A DNA stretch of 64,000 bases. Origin: CAZHCA01 sp964530825 (lineage in GTDB: Bacteria > Bacteroidota > Bacteroidia > Chitinophagales > Saprospiraceae). The notes below the pieces were generated by a model, which worked only from the letters and a program-made list of their open reading frames with translations, ran no database searches and was not told where the DNA came from. Of this stretch, positions 49,670-57,888 are shown in pieces (the stretch's first letter is position 1; each line of letters begins with the position of its first letter). A program made the translations under genes and the position numbers. The stretch is from NCBI GenBank assembly GCA_964530825.1, contig CAZHCA010000001.1, positions 124,001 through 188,000 on the forward strand, in the 5' to 3' direction.

Positions 49670-51388
49670 TCAGATGGTCTTTTGCTGGAAGCGTTCAATA
49701 ATGTGTTCGGAGGCGCGCCAGGCCAGGGCAAGAATAGTCCAGGTCGGATTTTTATCGGCCTGGGAAACGAAGGGGCCGCCGTCGACGACGTAGACATTAT
49801 CTACATCGTGTAGCCGGTTGAAGGGGGTTGTCACTGAGGTGCGCGGGTCCTTACCCATGCGGGTGGTCCCTACTTCGTGAATAATCTCGCCGGGTACCTT
49901 CAAGCCGTAATCGGCCTCGGCATCTGGTTTGTCACCCAGGGGCTCGGCTCCTATGGCATGGAAGATTTCTTCAAACGTCTCTTGCATGTGTTTGGCCTGC
50001 CGCCGTTCGTAGTCGGTCCATTTATAGTGGAATCGCAGAATGGGAATACCAAACTCATCTACTCGTTCGGGATCGATCTCGCAATAGTTATCTTTTTGGG
50101 CTACCGACTCACCCCGGCCGCTGATGCCTAGGACGGAGCCGTAGAAGCGTCGAACATCTTCCTTTAGCTTTGGCCCGTATCCACCGGTGGTTCTTCCTAC
50201 GTATTTGTTTAATTCTGTAACGCCCATTCCGATGCCGTAGCTGGGCATGCCCATGCCTCCCCACACTTCCAGATGATAGCCGCGTGGGAAGTCGAGCTTG
50301 CGGTTATCGAGCCACCAGGGAGTATAGACGTGCATGCTGCCGGTACCGTCTTCGTTATAGGTTTGGCGGTTCATGAGGTCGGGGACCAGGGCCGCCCGGC
50401 TGGCGCCGGTAGAGTCGTGCAAGTAACGCCCCACCAGCCCGCTGCTGTTGCCCAAGCCCTCGGTAAACCGGGAAGAGCGGGAGTTGAGCAGAATGCGGGC
50501 GGTACTGCAGGCCGAAGCGGCCAGCACAACGACCTTTCCGCGCACCTGGTATTCCTGGCGCTCTTCTTTGGCGATGTAAGAGACACCGGTAGCCTTGCCT
50601 TCCTCGTTGGTAAGCACCTCGCGTACCATGGCATTGACGTACAGGTCGAGGGTATGGCCAGCGCGTTGGGTAGGCAAAATGAGGCAAGAGCCTGAAGAAA
50701 AATCGGCGTAGACATTGCAGGAGCGTGAGCACTGACCGCAGTAAAAGCAGACGCCCCGGGCCTTATTGATGCGTTTGGTGAGAATGGAGATCCGCCCTGG
50801 GATTACCGGAATATTTACTTTGCGGGCGCCTTTGATGTAGTAGAGCTCGTGTAGGCGGGGCTTAGGCGGCGGCAGGAAAAAGCCGTCCGGTTCGTTATCG
50901 ATGCCTTCGCGCGTACCGAAGATGCCGATCAGCCGGTCGACTTTGTCGTAATACGATTTGAGGTCTTGGTACCCGATGGGCCAGTTTTCCCCCAGCCCAT
51001 CGATACTTTTACGCATGAAATCCTTCGGGCCGAAGCGCAGCGAAATGCGCCCCCAGTGATTGGTACGGCCCCCCAGCATCCGGGAGCGAAACCATGCGAA
51101 GCGGGTATCGTCTTTGGTGGTGTAGGGTTCGCCGTCGATGTCCCAGCCGCCGTAGGCCATATCGAAATCCCCAAAGGACCGGGTGGCACCATATCCACGC
51201 CTTGGGGACTCCCAGGGCCACCGCATCTGCGTGCGGGTAGCATTGTCGCGTGGATCGAAAAACGGTCCCGCCTCGATCATGGCGACCTGCAAGCCGGCTT
51301 CCGCCAGCACCTTTGCTGCCATGCCGCCGCCGGCACCCGAGCCTACGATGACCACGTCGTACATTTTGCCTTGTTTTTTGATTTCCAT
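49670..51388 (-). CDS. GMC-family oxidoreductase (large subunit)
   Basis: 572 residues from the ATG at 51386-51388; an upstream in-frame stretch to 51643 has no coding character. FAD-dependent sugar or alcohol dehydrogenase. The Rossmann motif is VVIVGSGAGGGMAAKVLAEA (about residues 12-31). GGRTNHWGRISLRFGPKDFM is the GMC signature region. A cysteine-rich CFYCGQCSRSCNVYADFSSG segment is typical of the Bacteroidota group, and the C-terminal catalytic region includes HEVGTTRMGKDPRTSVTTPF followed by NVYVVDGGPFVS. The small subunit follows directly. The substrate (gluconate, choline-type or inositol) cannot be read. A haem c subunit is not adjacent. Confidence 0.92.
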   Translation of the reverse strand: MEIKKQGKMYDVVIVGSGAGGGMAAKVLAEAGLQVAMIEAGPFFDPRDNATRTQMRWPWESPRRGYGATRSFGDFDMAYGGWDIDGEPYTTKDDTRFAWFRSRMLGGRTNHWGRISLRFGPKDFMRKSIDGLGENWPIGYQDLKSYYDKVDRLIGIFGTREGIDNEPDGFFLPPPKPRLHELYYIKGARKVNIPVIPGRISILTKRINKARGVCFYCGQCSRSCNVYADFSSGSCLILPTQRAGHTLDLYVNAMVREVLTNEEGKATGVSYIAKEERQEYQVRGKVVVLAASACSTARILLNSRSSRFTEGLGNSSGLVGRYLHDSTGASRAALVPDLMNRQTYNEDGTGSMHVYTPWWLDNRKLDFPRGYHLEVWGGMGMPSYGIGMGVTELNKYVGRTTGGYGPKLKEDVRRFYGSVLGISGRGESVAQKDNYCEIDPERVDEFGIPILRFHYKWTDYERRQAKHMQETFEEIFHAIGAEPLGDKPDAEADYGLKVPGEIIHEVGTTRMGKDPRTSVTTPFNRLHDVDNVYVVDGGPFVSQADKNPTWTILALAWRASEHIIERFQQKTI

Positions 51389-51512
51389 AGAGAATAGGAG
51401 TGTGCGCTGTTTTTTCAAAATAAAATAGGGAAAAAGAAAGATAGGCAGAATCTGGGATTTCCCTTTGGGTGCGCGACGGTTTTTTACTACCCCTGCATGG
51501 CTGATCGGCTTA

Positions 51513-53480
51513 CTATTCCAAGGTCGAAATTTTAATTTCCACCCGCCGGTTCTCTTCTTTAGGCCGGTCATTATCGACCTCGCCCCAGCCGCGCAGGGTG
51601 AGGTTTTCGATGGCGATTTGTTGTTCCACCAGGTGCATGGCAATGGTCTTGGCGCGCTGTTCGGAAAGCTCGAGGTTATAGCGTTCGTCGCCTACATCAT
51701 CGGCATAACCGAAAATCTCGATATGGCGGATGTCTTTCTCGCGCAGCTCGCGCAGAAACGTATTGAGCCCTGTAGATTCATCGGGCTCCAGGAGGTAACT
51801 ATCGAATTTAAAGTAAATGACGTGCTGGTATTGTTTCCGTACCCGGATGCGCCTGCCAGGTACGACCTCACGCGGTTCCTCTTCAACCACTTTCCGAGCG
51901 GGTTCTTTGATGGGGCGCAGGGGCAGATTAATGGTGAAAAAGTCGCGGTTATCGGAGATCGGGATGTAGTATTGGTTGCCATAAGGATGGTAAGCCTCGT
52001 GGTTGGCCGAAACGCTCAGGTCGGTTTTTCCGGGAATGCAGATGAAGGCTCGCCCCTCTTCATCAGTCCTGACGTTGGGATGATGGTCAAAGGCCAGGAG
52101 GGCGTTCGATACCGGATCACCGGTGATGGAGTCACGTGCAAATAATTCGACAAAGGTGATGGGCTCGCTGTAGAGCTGCTCGGAGAGCCGAAATTTGTAA
52201 ATATCCATGCCCCCGTATCCACCTTCGCGGTTAGAGGCAAAATAGCCGGTGGTACCGTCGGCCGACAGTACGAAGCCGAGCTCCCGGAAAGGGGTATTAA
52301 CCGGCGGACCCAGGTTGACCGGTTCGCTCCAGTAGCCCCTTACGTCTTTGAAACTCATAAAAATATCCTGGTCGCCCATACCCAGGTGACCCGTGGAGGA
52401 GAAGTAGAGCGTGCGCCCATCGTTGGTAATGAAAGGCGCCTCCTCATCGTAGGGCGTATTGATCTTGGGTCCCATGTTGGTGGGGGCACTCCACAAGCCC
52501 GTCGGGAGGCGCACCGTGAACCAGATGTCGGTACCGCCCAGGCCACCGGGGCGGTTGGATGCAAAGTACAGGATGGAGCCATCGCAGCTTACCGCTGCCT
52601 GGGATTCCCAGAGCTCTGAATTGGCCAGGCCCTCCACTGATTTAATGTTGTAAAAATCCAAATCCCTCATATCGGCCTGCCACAAGTCACAGGGTCCGGC
52701 TACGCCCTCGCGGTTGCAGGCGGTAAAGAAGATGCGCCGGCCGTCGCGCACCATGGTGCTCATGCCTTCGTTTTCGCGCGAATTGAAGCCCGAACCTACT
52801 GGGCTGCCGTTGCGCCAGGCCTCGTCCTGCGCCCGGCTATAGTAGAGGTCTTCGTCGTCGGAATCATTACGGCGGCGCGTGTACAACAGCAGGGTTTGAT
52901 CGTTCGAGATGAAGGGGAAATACTCATCGGCTTTACTGTTGATGTTTTTTCCCAAGTTCACGACGTCAGCAACATCGCGGAACTTCAGGGAGTCGAGTGA
53001 GATTTCGCAGGCTCGAATGCTTCCTGGGAGTTGCCGCAAATACTCTTCTTCCTGCTTCCGTTCGGCCTCACTGCCCATGGAGAAAACGATTTCGCTGCTG
53101 TCTTGCAGGGTCCGGAACCGCTGAAAATAATCGATTGCCTCGCGAGCGCGCCCGCTCTTAAATAACAGTTCCCCAACCTGATAGTAAAGATTGCGGGAGA
53201 AAAACGAATCGGCCTCAATGATCGCCATATACTGTTCGAGCGCTTCGGTGTGTTCGTTCATCATTTCATAGCCGACGCCCATGCCGCGCCGGGCGGCTAA
53301 CAGATTCGGGTTTTCCAGCAGAGCGTTATTGAAATGCCGGACGGCGCGTTTGTATTTGCCTTTCAACAGCGCCTCTTCTCCCTTGCGATAATAGGTAGTA
53401 GCTAATGGCTCCTTATTGTTTTGGGCCATAACCGGGTTGAGAAAAGCCAATAAACCAATCAGGAGTGAACCGTATTTCAT
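51513..53480 (-). CDS. OmpA-family protein with TPR and PD40 repeats (PorE-like)
   Basis: 655 residues from the ATG at 53478-53480, which gives the signal peptide MKYGSLLIGLLAFLNPVMAQ. TPR helices span about 25-150 (YYRKGEEALLKGKYKRAVRH), PD40/WD40-like repeats about 180-430 (SCDGSILYFASNRPGGLGGT, TNDGRTLYFSSTGHLGMGDQ, SADGTTGYFASNREGGYGGM), a small carboxypeptidase-regulatory-like fold about 440-510, and a C-terminal OmpA domain about 545-655 (IYFKFDSYLLEPDESTGLNT, FGYADDVGDERYNLELSEQR). It binds peptidoglycan in the periplasm and resembles PorE, a T9SS-linked lipoprotein, without a lipobox. It is a paralogue of the gene at 37545 without the DUF1573 tail. Confidence 0.88.
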   Translation of the reverse strand: MKYGSLLIGLLAFLNPVMAQNNKEPLATTYYRKGEEALLKGKYKRAVRHFNNALLENPNLLAARRGMGVGYEMMNEHTEALEQYMAIIEADSFFSRNLYYQVGELLFKSGRAREAIDYFQRFRTLQDSSEIVFSMGSEAERKQEEEYLRQLPGSIRACEISLDSLKFRDVADVVNLGKNINSKADEYFPFISNDQTLLLYTRRRNDSDDEDLYYSRAQDEAWRNGSPVGSGFNSRENEGMSTMVRDGRRIFFTACNREGVAGPCDLWQADMRDLDFYNIKSVEGLANSELWESQAAVSCDGSILYFASNRPGGLGGTDIWFTVRLPTGLWSAPTNMGPKINTPYDEEAPFITNDGRTLYFSSTGHLGMGDQDIFMSFKDVRGYWSEPVNLGPPVNTPFRELGFVLSADGTTGYFASNREGGYGGMDIYKFRLSEQLYSEPITFVELFARDSITGDPVSNALLAFDHHPNVRTDEEGRAFICIPGKTDLSVSANHEAYHPYGNQYYIPISDNRDFFTINLPLRPIKEPARKVVEEEPREVVPGRRIRVRKQYQHVIYFKFDSYLLEPDESTGLNTFLRELREKDIRHIEIFGYADDVGDERYNLELSEQRAKTIAMHLVEQQIAIENLTLRGWGEVDNDRPKEENRRVEIKISTLE

Positions 53481-53828
53481 CGAGCGAGGATTTGTTGTGC
53501 ACACCCTAATTTACCCACAAAAAACCAGGGACGCCAATCGAAAGGGCGCTTTCCCTGCTTTGGATTACTGGCGACTTTGGAGTGAAATGCCGCTTTCATA
53601 GAAAACCAACAATCCGGCGAGCGGCCAAGGTCCCTTTGCAAAAGACTTGTTTTTTCGCATGGTGTACAATACATTAATGACCGGAACGCGACGCCCCTAG
53701 ACCCGGTTTCCGTGAAAATTGCCGTATCTTTGTAATTCCAAAATGTTTGGGAAAATCAGCCCGGCGCAGCGGTCCAGTACTTTTAGGCGCCTAAGCCCTT
53801 TTCTCAGGTATAAATAATTCAAGATTTT
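53481..53828. other. Divergent intergenic region with a candidate promoter
   Basis: Holds the upstream regions of the minus-strand OmpA gene and of the plus-strand membrane gene. TATCTTTG at 53725-53732 is a full match to the Bacteroidota -7 box pointing right. The transcript would have a leader of about 90 bases that contains GGGAAA and GCCCGG segments. I looked for a cobalamin riboswitch there and did not find its core. No coding frame of note. Confidence 0.4.
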
Positions 53829-54422
53829 ATGAGCACCATCAATTCTAAATCACTGCAGCGCAATACCGTTCTTGTTCTGATCATTTTAGCCGTTATAGCC
53901 CTACGCACCTGGTTTGCCGGCGACAGCGACAACCTGGCGCCCTTTGCCAATTTCTCTCCGCTCGGCGCCATGGCTTTATTCGGCGGAGCCTACCTCATAG
54001 GATGGCGTGGTTTTGCTTTTCCTATTCTGGCAATCTGGGTGAGCGACATTTTACTCAATCGTTTTTTCTTTTACGGCGAGTGGGTTTTATTCTATGAGGG
54101 CGCTTTTTGGACCTACGGGGCTTTTGCACTCATGGTACTGGTGGGCCGATTTATCCTGCAAAACGTAACGGTATCTAAATTCTTGTTCAGCGCCGTGACG
54201 GTCGTTCTAATCCACTGGATCGTGACCGATTTCGGCGTATGGATGCAGGGAACTTTGTACCCGAAAACTGCGGCTGGTTTCTGGGCGAGTTTGGTTGCCG
54301 CCATTCCCTTCGAGCGCAACTTCCTGATAGGAACGCTGGCCTACGGAGCCGTGCTGTTCGGCGCTTTTGAATGGTTGAAAAACCGCCATCCGGTCCTTCG
54401 CCGCGAAGTTGCTGCCGCTTAG
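53829..54422 (+). CDS. DUF6580-type membrane protein, possible transporter substrate-binding component
   Basis: 197 residues, five or six hydrophobic segments (VLVLIILAVIALRTWF, LAPFANFSPLGAMALFGGAY, FAFPILAIWVSDILLNRFFF, FALMVLVGRFIL, FLFSAVTVVLIHWIVTDFGV). NFSPLGAMALFGGAYL and WVSDILLNRFFF are hallmarks of this family, which is built like an ECF-transporter S component. In Bacteroidota it often sits in cobalamin-related clusters. The two following genes (Dph6-like, phosphatase) fit that setting. The transported compound is inferred, not seen. Confidence 0.8.
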   Translation: MSTINSKSLQRNTVLVLIILAVIALRTWFAGDSDNLAPFANFSPLGAMALFGGAYLIGWRGFAFPILAIWVSDILLNRFFFYGEWVLFYEGAFWTYGAFALMVLVGRFILQNVTVSKFLFSAVTVVLIHWIVTDFGVWMQGTLYPKTAAGFWASLVAAIPFERNFLIGTLAYGAVLFGAFEWLKNRHPVLRREVAAA

Positions 54423-54429
54423 ATCAATT

Positions 54430-55122
54430 ATGAAAGCTGTCGTACATTGGAGTGGCGGTAAAGATAGTGCTCTGGCCCTTTACCGCCTGCAGCAGGAGGC
54501 TTCCTTCGAGATTGTGGCCTTAGTGACCACCTTGGCCGACCCTTACCGGCGGGTCAGTATGCACGGTGTGCGCGAGGTATTCATCGACCAGCAGGCGAGT
54601 CAGCTTGACTTGCCCCTGCGTAAGCTTTTACTTCCCGAATCCCCTACCATGGAGGCTTACAACGCCGCTATGGACGAAGCCATGCGAGCCTTAAGAGTAG
54701 AAGGAGTGACTCATGCCGTCTTCGGCGATATTTTCCTGGAGGACCTACGCACGTTCCGCGAACAACAAATGCAGCAAGCCGGTTTGCAGACCCTTTTTCC
54801 GCTGTGGGGGGAGCCTACCGGTCAGCTGCTGGAAGAATTCGTAACGGCTGGTTTCCGGGCATTGGTTGTGAGCTACGACGCCGACTTATTTACAGAAACC
54901 TTTGGTGGGCAGGAGCTCGATGCGGCTTTTGCTGCCAACCTGCCGGCTGTAGTAGATCCATGCGGAGAAAATGGAGAGTTCCATACCTTTGTGTACGATG
55001 GCCCCAATTTTGCACAACCGATTTCCTTTCTGCGGGGCAGTCGGCGCAAAGTCGGCTACCCCGACCCGGAAGAAGCGGAAGGCGAGATCGAATTCTGGTT
55101 TCAGGATCTTTTACCTACCTGA
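54430..55122 (+). CDS. Diphthine-ammonia ligase-like ATP pyrophosphatase (Dph6/alpha-hydrolase family)
   Basis: 230 residues from the ATG at 54430. The PP-loop SGGKDSALALYRLQQE near the N-terminus shows the adenylating N-type ATP pyrophosphatase fold. EIVALVTTLADPYRRVSMHG, AVFGDIFLEDLRTFREQQM and DPCGENGEFHTFVYDGPNF are typical of the Dph6-related family. Bacteria have no diphthamide, so the bacterial enzyme must act on another substrate. Genes of this type are frequent next to cobalamin genes. It starts 7 bases after the membrane gene. Confidence 0.87.
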   Translation: MKAVVHWSGGKDSALALYRLQQEASFEIVALVTTLADPYRRVSMHGVREVFIDQQASQLDLPLRKLLLPESPTMEAYNAAMDEAMRALRVEGVTHAVFGDIFLEDLRTFREQQMQQAGLQTLFPLWGEPTGQLLEEFVTAGFRALVVSYDADLFTETFGGQELDAAFAANLPAVVDPCGENGEFHTFVYDGPNFAQPISFLRGSRRKVGYPDPEEAEGEIEFWFQDLLPT

Positions 55123-55181
55123 CCTGTCCCGGCGGGTCAACAATTCACCTCGCCGAGGCTTTATTTAGGTGAGTTGAACCT

Positions 55182-55703
55182 ATGGAAGTATATCTCATTC
55201 ACCACACCAAAACGGTCGCACCGGAGGGCGTTTGCTTCGGCCAAAGCGATGTAGAGCTGGCGGCTTCTTTTCCGGAAGAAGTGAAAGAGTTACGTGCACA
55301 CATGCCGGCAATTGATGCCAAAACTCATCTGGTGAGCAGCCCGCTAAAACGGTGTTTTCAGTTGGCGCGCCAGTTTGGCGAGCCGGACCTGGACCCACGC
55401 TTGCTCCCCCTGAACTATGGCGACTGGGAGTTGCTCGATTGGAATTTAATCGATCCCGGGCAGCTGGCACAATGGAAGGACGATCCCGTACAGGCTTCTC
55501 CGCCGCGCGGAGAATCTTACCGGCAACTGGCTCAGCGCGCTATGGAAGCCCTGGAAGAAGTGCGGCAAAAGCCCTACCACCGGGCTTTATTTTTCACGCA
55601 CGCCGATGTTATGCAGGTACTGCTGGCTCAGTGTAAGGGGCTAGCCCTCACCGAGGCCCTGAATATCCCAGTGGCATTAGGTGCTGTGGAACGGCTCGAA
55701 TAG
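55182..55703 (+). CDS. Histidine phosphatase family protein, alpha-ribazole phosphatase-like
   Basis: 173 residues. The N-terminal RHG-type motif is present in altered form: MEVYLIHHTKTVAPEGVCFG has IHH in place of the usual RHG, with the catalytic His kept. GQSDVELAASFPEE, VSSPLKRCFQLARQFGEPDL (SSPLxR), NYGDWELLDWNLI and LFFTHADVMQVLLAQ complete the phosphatase core. CobC-type alpha-ribazole phosphatases start with IRHTxxxxxxGxCYGxxDxPL, close to this pattern, so a role in lower-ligand salvage is plausible. It is third in the putative three-gene unit. Confidence 0.8.
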   Translation: MEVYLIHHTKTVAPEGVCFGQSDVELAASFPEEVKELRAHMPAIDAKTHLVSSPLKRCFQLARQFGEPDLDPRLLPLNYGDWELLDWNLIDPGQLAQWKDDPVQASPPRGESYRQLAQRAMEALEEVRQKPYHRALFFTHADVMQVLLAQCKGLALTEALNIPVALGAVERLE

Positions 55704-55795
55704 GCCTGGCGCTCCGGTGTGCAATGCCGAGACGAACGTCGCAAATTCCTGCGCAAGCAGTATAAAAATAGGCCGTTTCCCCTTATTTTAAAGTT

Positions 55796-57724
55796 ATGAA
55801 GAAAAATCCGCGTTGGATCAGTTTGTTCGGCATATTGCTGTTGGTCGGGCCTTACCTTCCGGGGCAGGTCCCCGAATGGGTAGCAGCAGAACGACAGCAA
55901 GCTCATAACCACCTGGAAGCAAGGTCGACGGTTACGGTCGGCGATAGTGTAGATATAGTCTACACGCGTTGTGAGTGGACTGTAGATCCGGCTGTACAAT
56001 ATATAGAAGGAGTTGTGACCACTTATTATCGCCTGCAGCGCGGCGAACTTCGTTCCATCGATTTTGATCTACACAGCAACCATAAGGTGCAAAGCGTACG
56101 CTACCGGGGGGCAGATCTGGACTTTGTGCACACGGATGACCATAAGCTCCTCATTGATCTTCCGGCAACGTTGCCGGCCGGCACAGTTGATTCCCTGGAG
56201 ATCCGGTACGAAGGTGTGCCGCCCCGAACCGGCTTCGGTTCTTTTGAGGTCAGTAGTCATTCCGGGACGCCCATTATCTGGACTCTTTCACAGCCCTATG
56301 GCGCGCGCGACTGGTGGCCTTGCCGGCAAAATCTGCGTGACAAAATTGATTCGATCGATATCATTGTGCGCTCTCCTTCGGCTTATCGTACGGCATCCAA
56401 TGGACTATTAATAAGGGAAGAGCAAGTGAACAACCAGACGGTCTGCCATTGGCGTCACCGCTACCCGATTCCGGCTTATCTGGTGGCCATTGGCGTGACC
56501 AATTACGCGGTATATAGTGATTTTGCACGCCTGCCCGGTGGCGATAGCCTGGAGATTGTCAATTATGTCTACCCAGAAGATATCGACGGCGCCAGGGCCC
56601 AACTGCGGAGCACGGTCGATCTGATTGAACTGTACAGCGATCTATTCGGCGAATATCCTTTTGCTAGAGAAAAATACGGTCACGCTCAGTTCGGCTTTGG
56701 CGGCGGTATGGAGCACCAGACTATGAGTTTTTTGGGCGGCTACGGATTCAGCTTGCAAGCACATGAACTGGCTCATCAGTGGTTTGGAGACAAGGTAACG
56801 TGTCATTCTTATCAGGAGATTTGGTTGAACGAAGGATTTGCCCATTACCTTGACGGGCTCTCCTATAATTTTGGCCTGGGACCTACCGAATGGTCGGATT
56901 GGCTCGACCAGCAAATGAGACGCGTTACCCAGAAGGATGATGGTAGTGTTTTTCGCACCGACACCACCAATACGTCGGGCATTTTTGATTTCCGGCTGGC
57001 TTACGTCAAAGGGGCCATGGTGTTGCATATGCTGCGTTGGGAACTGGGAGATAGCTTGTTTTTTATCGGTCTGCGTAATTACCTGCACGATCCGGAGCTG
57101 GCCTACGGTTTTGCTACAACCGATGATTTGCGCAGCCACCTGGAGGCCGTAAGTGGTCTCGATCTTACCACCTTTTTCCATCAATGGATTTACGGGGAGG
57201 GTCATCCCAATATCCAGGTAACCTGGCGGCAAGAAGGCCAGGAACTCATCCTAAACGCTTTCCAAACGACCACGCACCCTTCCGTAGCTTTCTACGAGAT
57301 GAGGCTTCCCCTGGAAGTGACAACCACCGCGGGTGTACGACATTTGAAGTTGGATCATCGGTTCTCCGGCCAGGAGTTCCGGGAGAACGTTTCGGGGGCA
57401 GTGGTTGAGGTTGTCATTGATCCCGACAATTGGATACTGGCCGGTGAAAAGCGGGTCGATAACTTGGTGAACACCGCTCAGATTCAGCCTTTCGGCGCCT
57501 GGCGTGTCTATCCGGTGCCGGCAACCCATCAATTGCGGGTAGAAATGCCTGCGTCTGTAACGGACAGGCCAGACCGTATGCGCGTACTGGATCAGCGCGG
57601 CCGGGCCGTCCGCCGTATGCCCTATGCAGATTTGATTGATATCAGCTCCTTATCCACGGGGCCGTATTGGCTGGAAGTACGTAGGAAGGGGGCGATTGAC
57701 CGGCGCTCTTTTATCAAACAGTAA
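55796..57724 (+). CDS. M1-family metallopeptidase with type IX secretion C-terminal domain
   Basis: 642 residues. A signal peptide (MKKNPRWISLFGILLLVGPY) begins the protein. The M1 fold includes the GAMEN-like FGGGMEHQTMSFL and the zinc site HELAHQWFGDK with H323, H327 and E346 (HExxH-x18-E in IWLNEGFAHYLDG). After the peptidase, the C-terminal ~80 residues (AWRVYPVPATHQLRVEMPAS, MRVLDQRGRAVRRMPYADLI, SLSTGPYWLEV) form a type A T9SS sorting domain, so it should be secreted across the outer membrane. It probably degrades peptides outside the cell. Intact. Confidence 0.92.
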   Translation: MKKNPRWISLFGILLLVGPYLPGQVPEWVAAERQQAHNHLEARSTVTVGDSVDIVYTRCEWTVDPAVQYIEGVVTTYYRLQRGELRSIDFDLHSNHKVQSVRYRGADLDFVHTDDHKLLIDLPATLPAGTVDSLEIRYEGVPPRTGFGSFEVSSHSGTPIIWTLSQPYGARDWWPCRQNLRDKIDSIDIIVRSPSAYRTASNGLLIREEQVNNQTVCHWRHRYPIPAYLVAIGVTNYAVYSDFARLPGGDSLEIVNYVYPEDIDGARAQLRSTVDLIELYSDLFGEYPFAREKYGHAQFGFGGGMEHQTMSFLGGYGFSLQAHELAHQWFGDKVTCHSYQEIWLNEGFAHYLDGLSYNFGLGPTEWSDWLDQQMRRVTQKDDGSVFRTDTTNTSGIFDFRLAYVKGAMVLHMLRWELGDSLFFIGLRNYLHDPELAYGFATTDDLRSHLEAVSGLDLTTFFHQWIYGEGHPNIQVTWRQEGQELILNAFQTTTHPSVAFYEMRLPLEVTTTAGVRHLKLDHRFSGQEFRENVSGAVVEVVIDPDNWILAGEKRVDNLVNTAQIQPFGAWRVYPVPATHQLRVEMPASVTDRPDRMRVLDQRGRAVRRMPYADLIDISSLSTGPYWLEVRRKGAIDRRSFIKQ

Positions 57725-57828
57725 GGGGCTAACCCTGCAATCGGTTTATACTGCCATTTATGGTAAAAAGCAGATATCGTTTTTTAATTGTACAATGGTC
57801 CGGCTGCCGGCGTAAGTTGGTAAGACCG

Positions 57829-57836
57829 TAAGTTTG
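57829..57836 (+). promoter_or_regulatory. Candidate -7 box upstream of the S9 peptidase
   Basis: TAAGTTTG is a full match to TAnnTTTG, 52 bases before the start codon. No good -33 TTG at the ideal distance. Confidence 0.4.
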
Positions 57837-57888
57837 TGCGGGTCCAACGACCACTTTAAAAACCATATTTTCACACCAACAACCGCTT

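Noticed and set aside
51389..51643. 85-codon upstream extension of the GMC oxidoreductase
   Set aside because: Its translation lacks family character, and the Rossmann motif begins right after the ATG at 51386-51388, as expected for GMC enzymes.
53733..53828. Possible cobalamin riboswitch before the DUF6580 gene
   Set aside because: GGGAAA and a GC-rich segment are present, but the conserved B12-box and the rest of the core could not be found, and the leader is too short.
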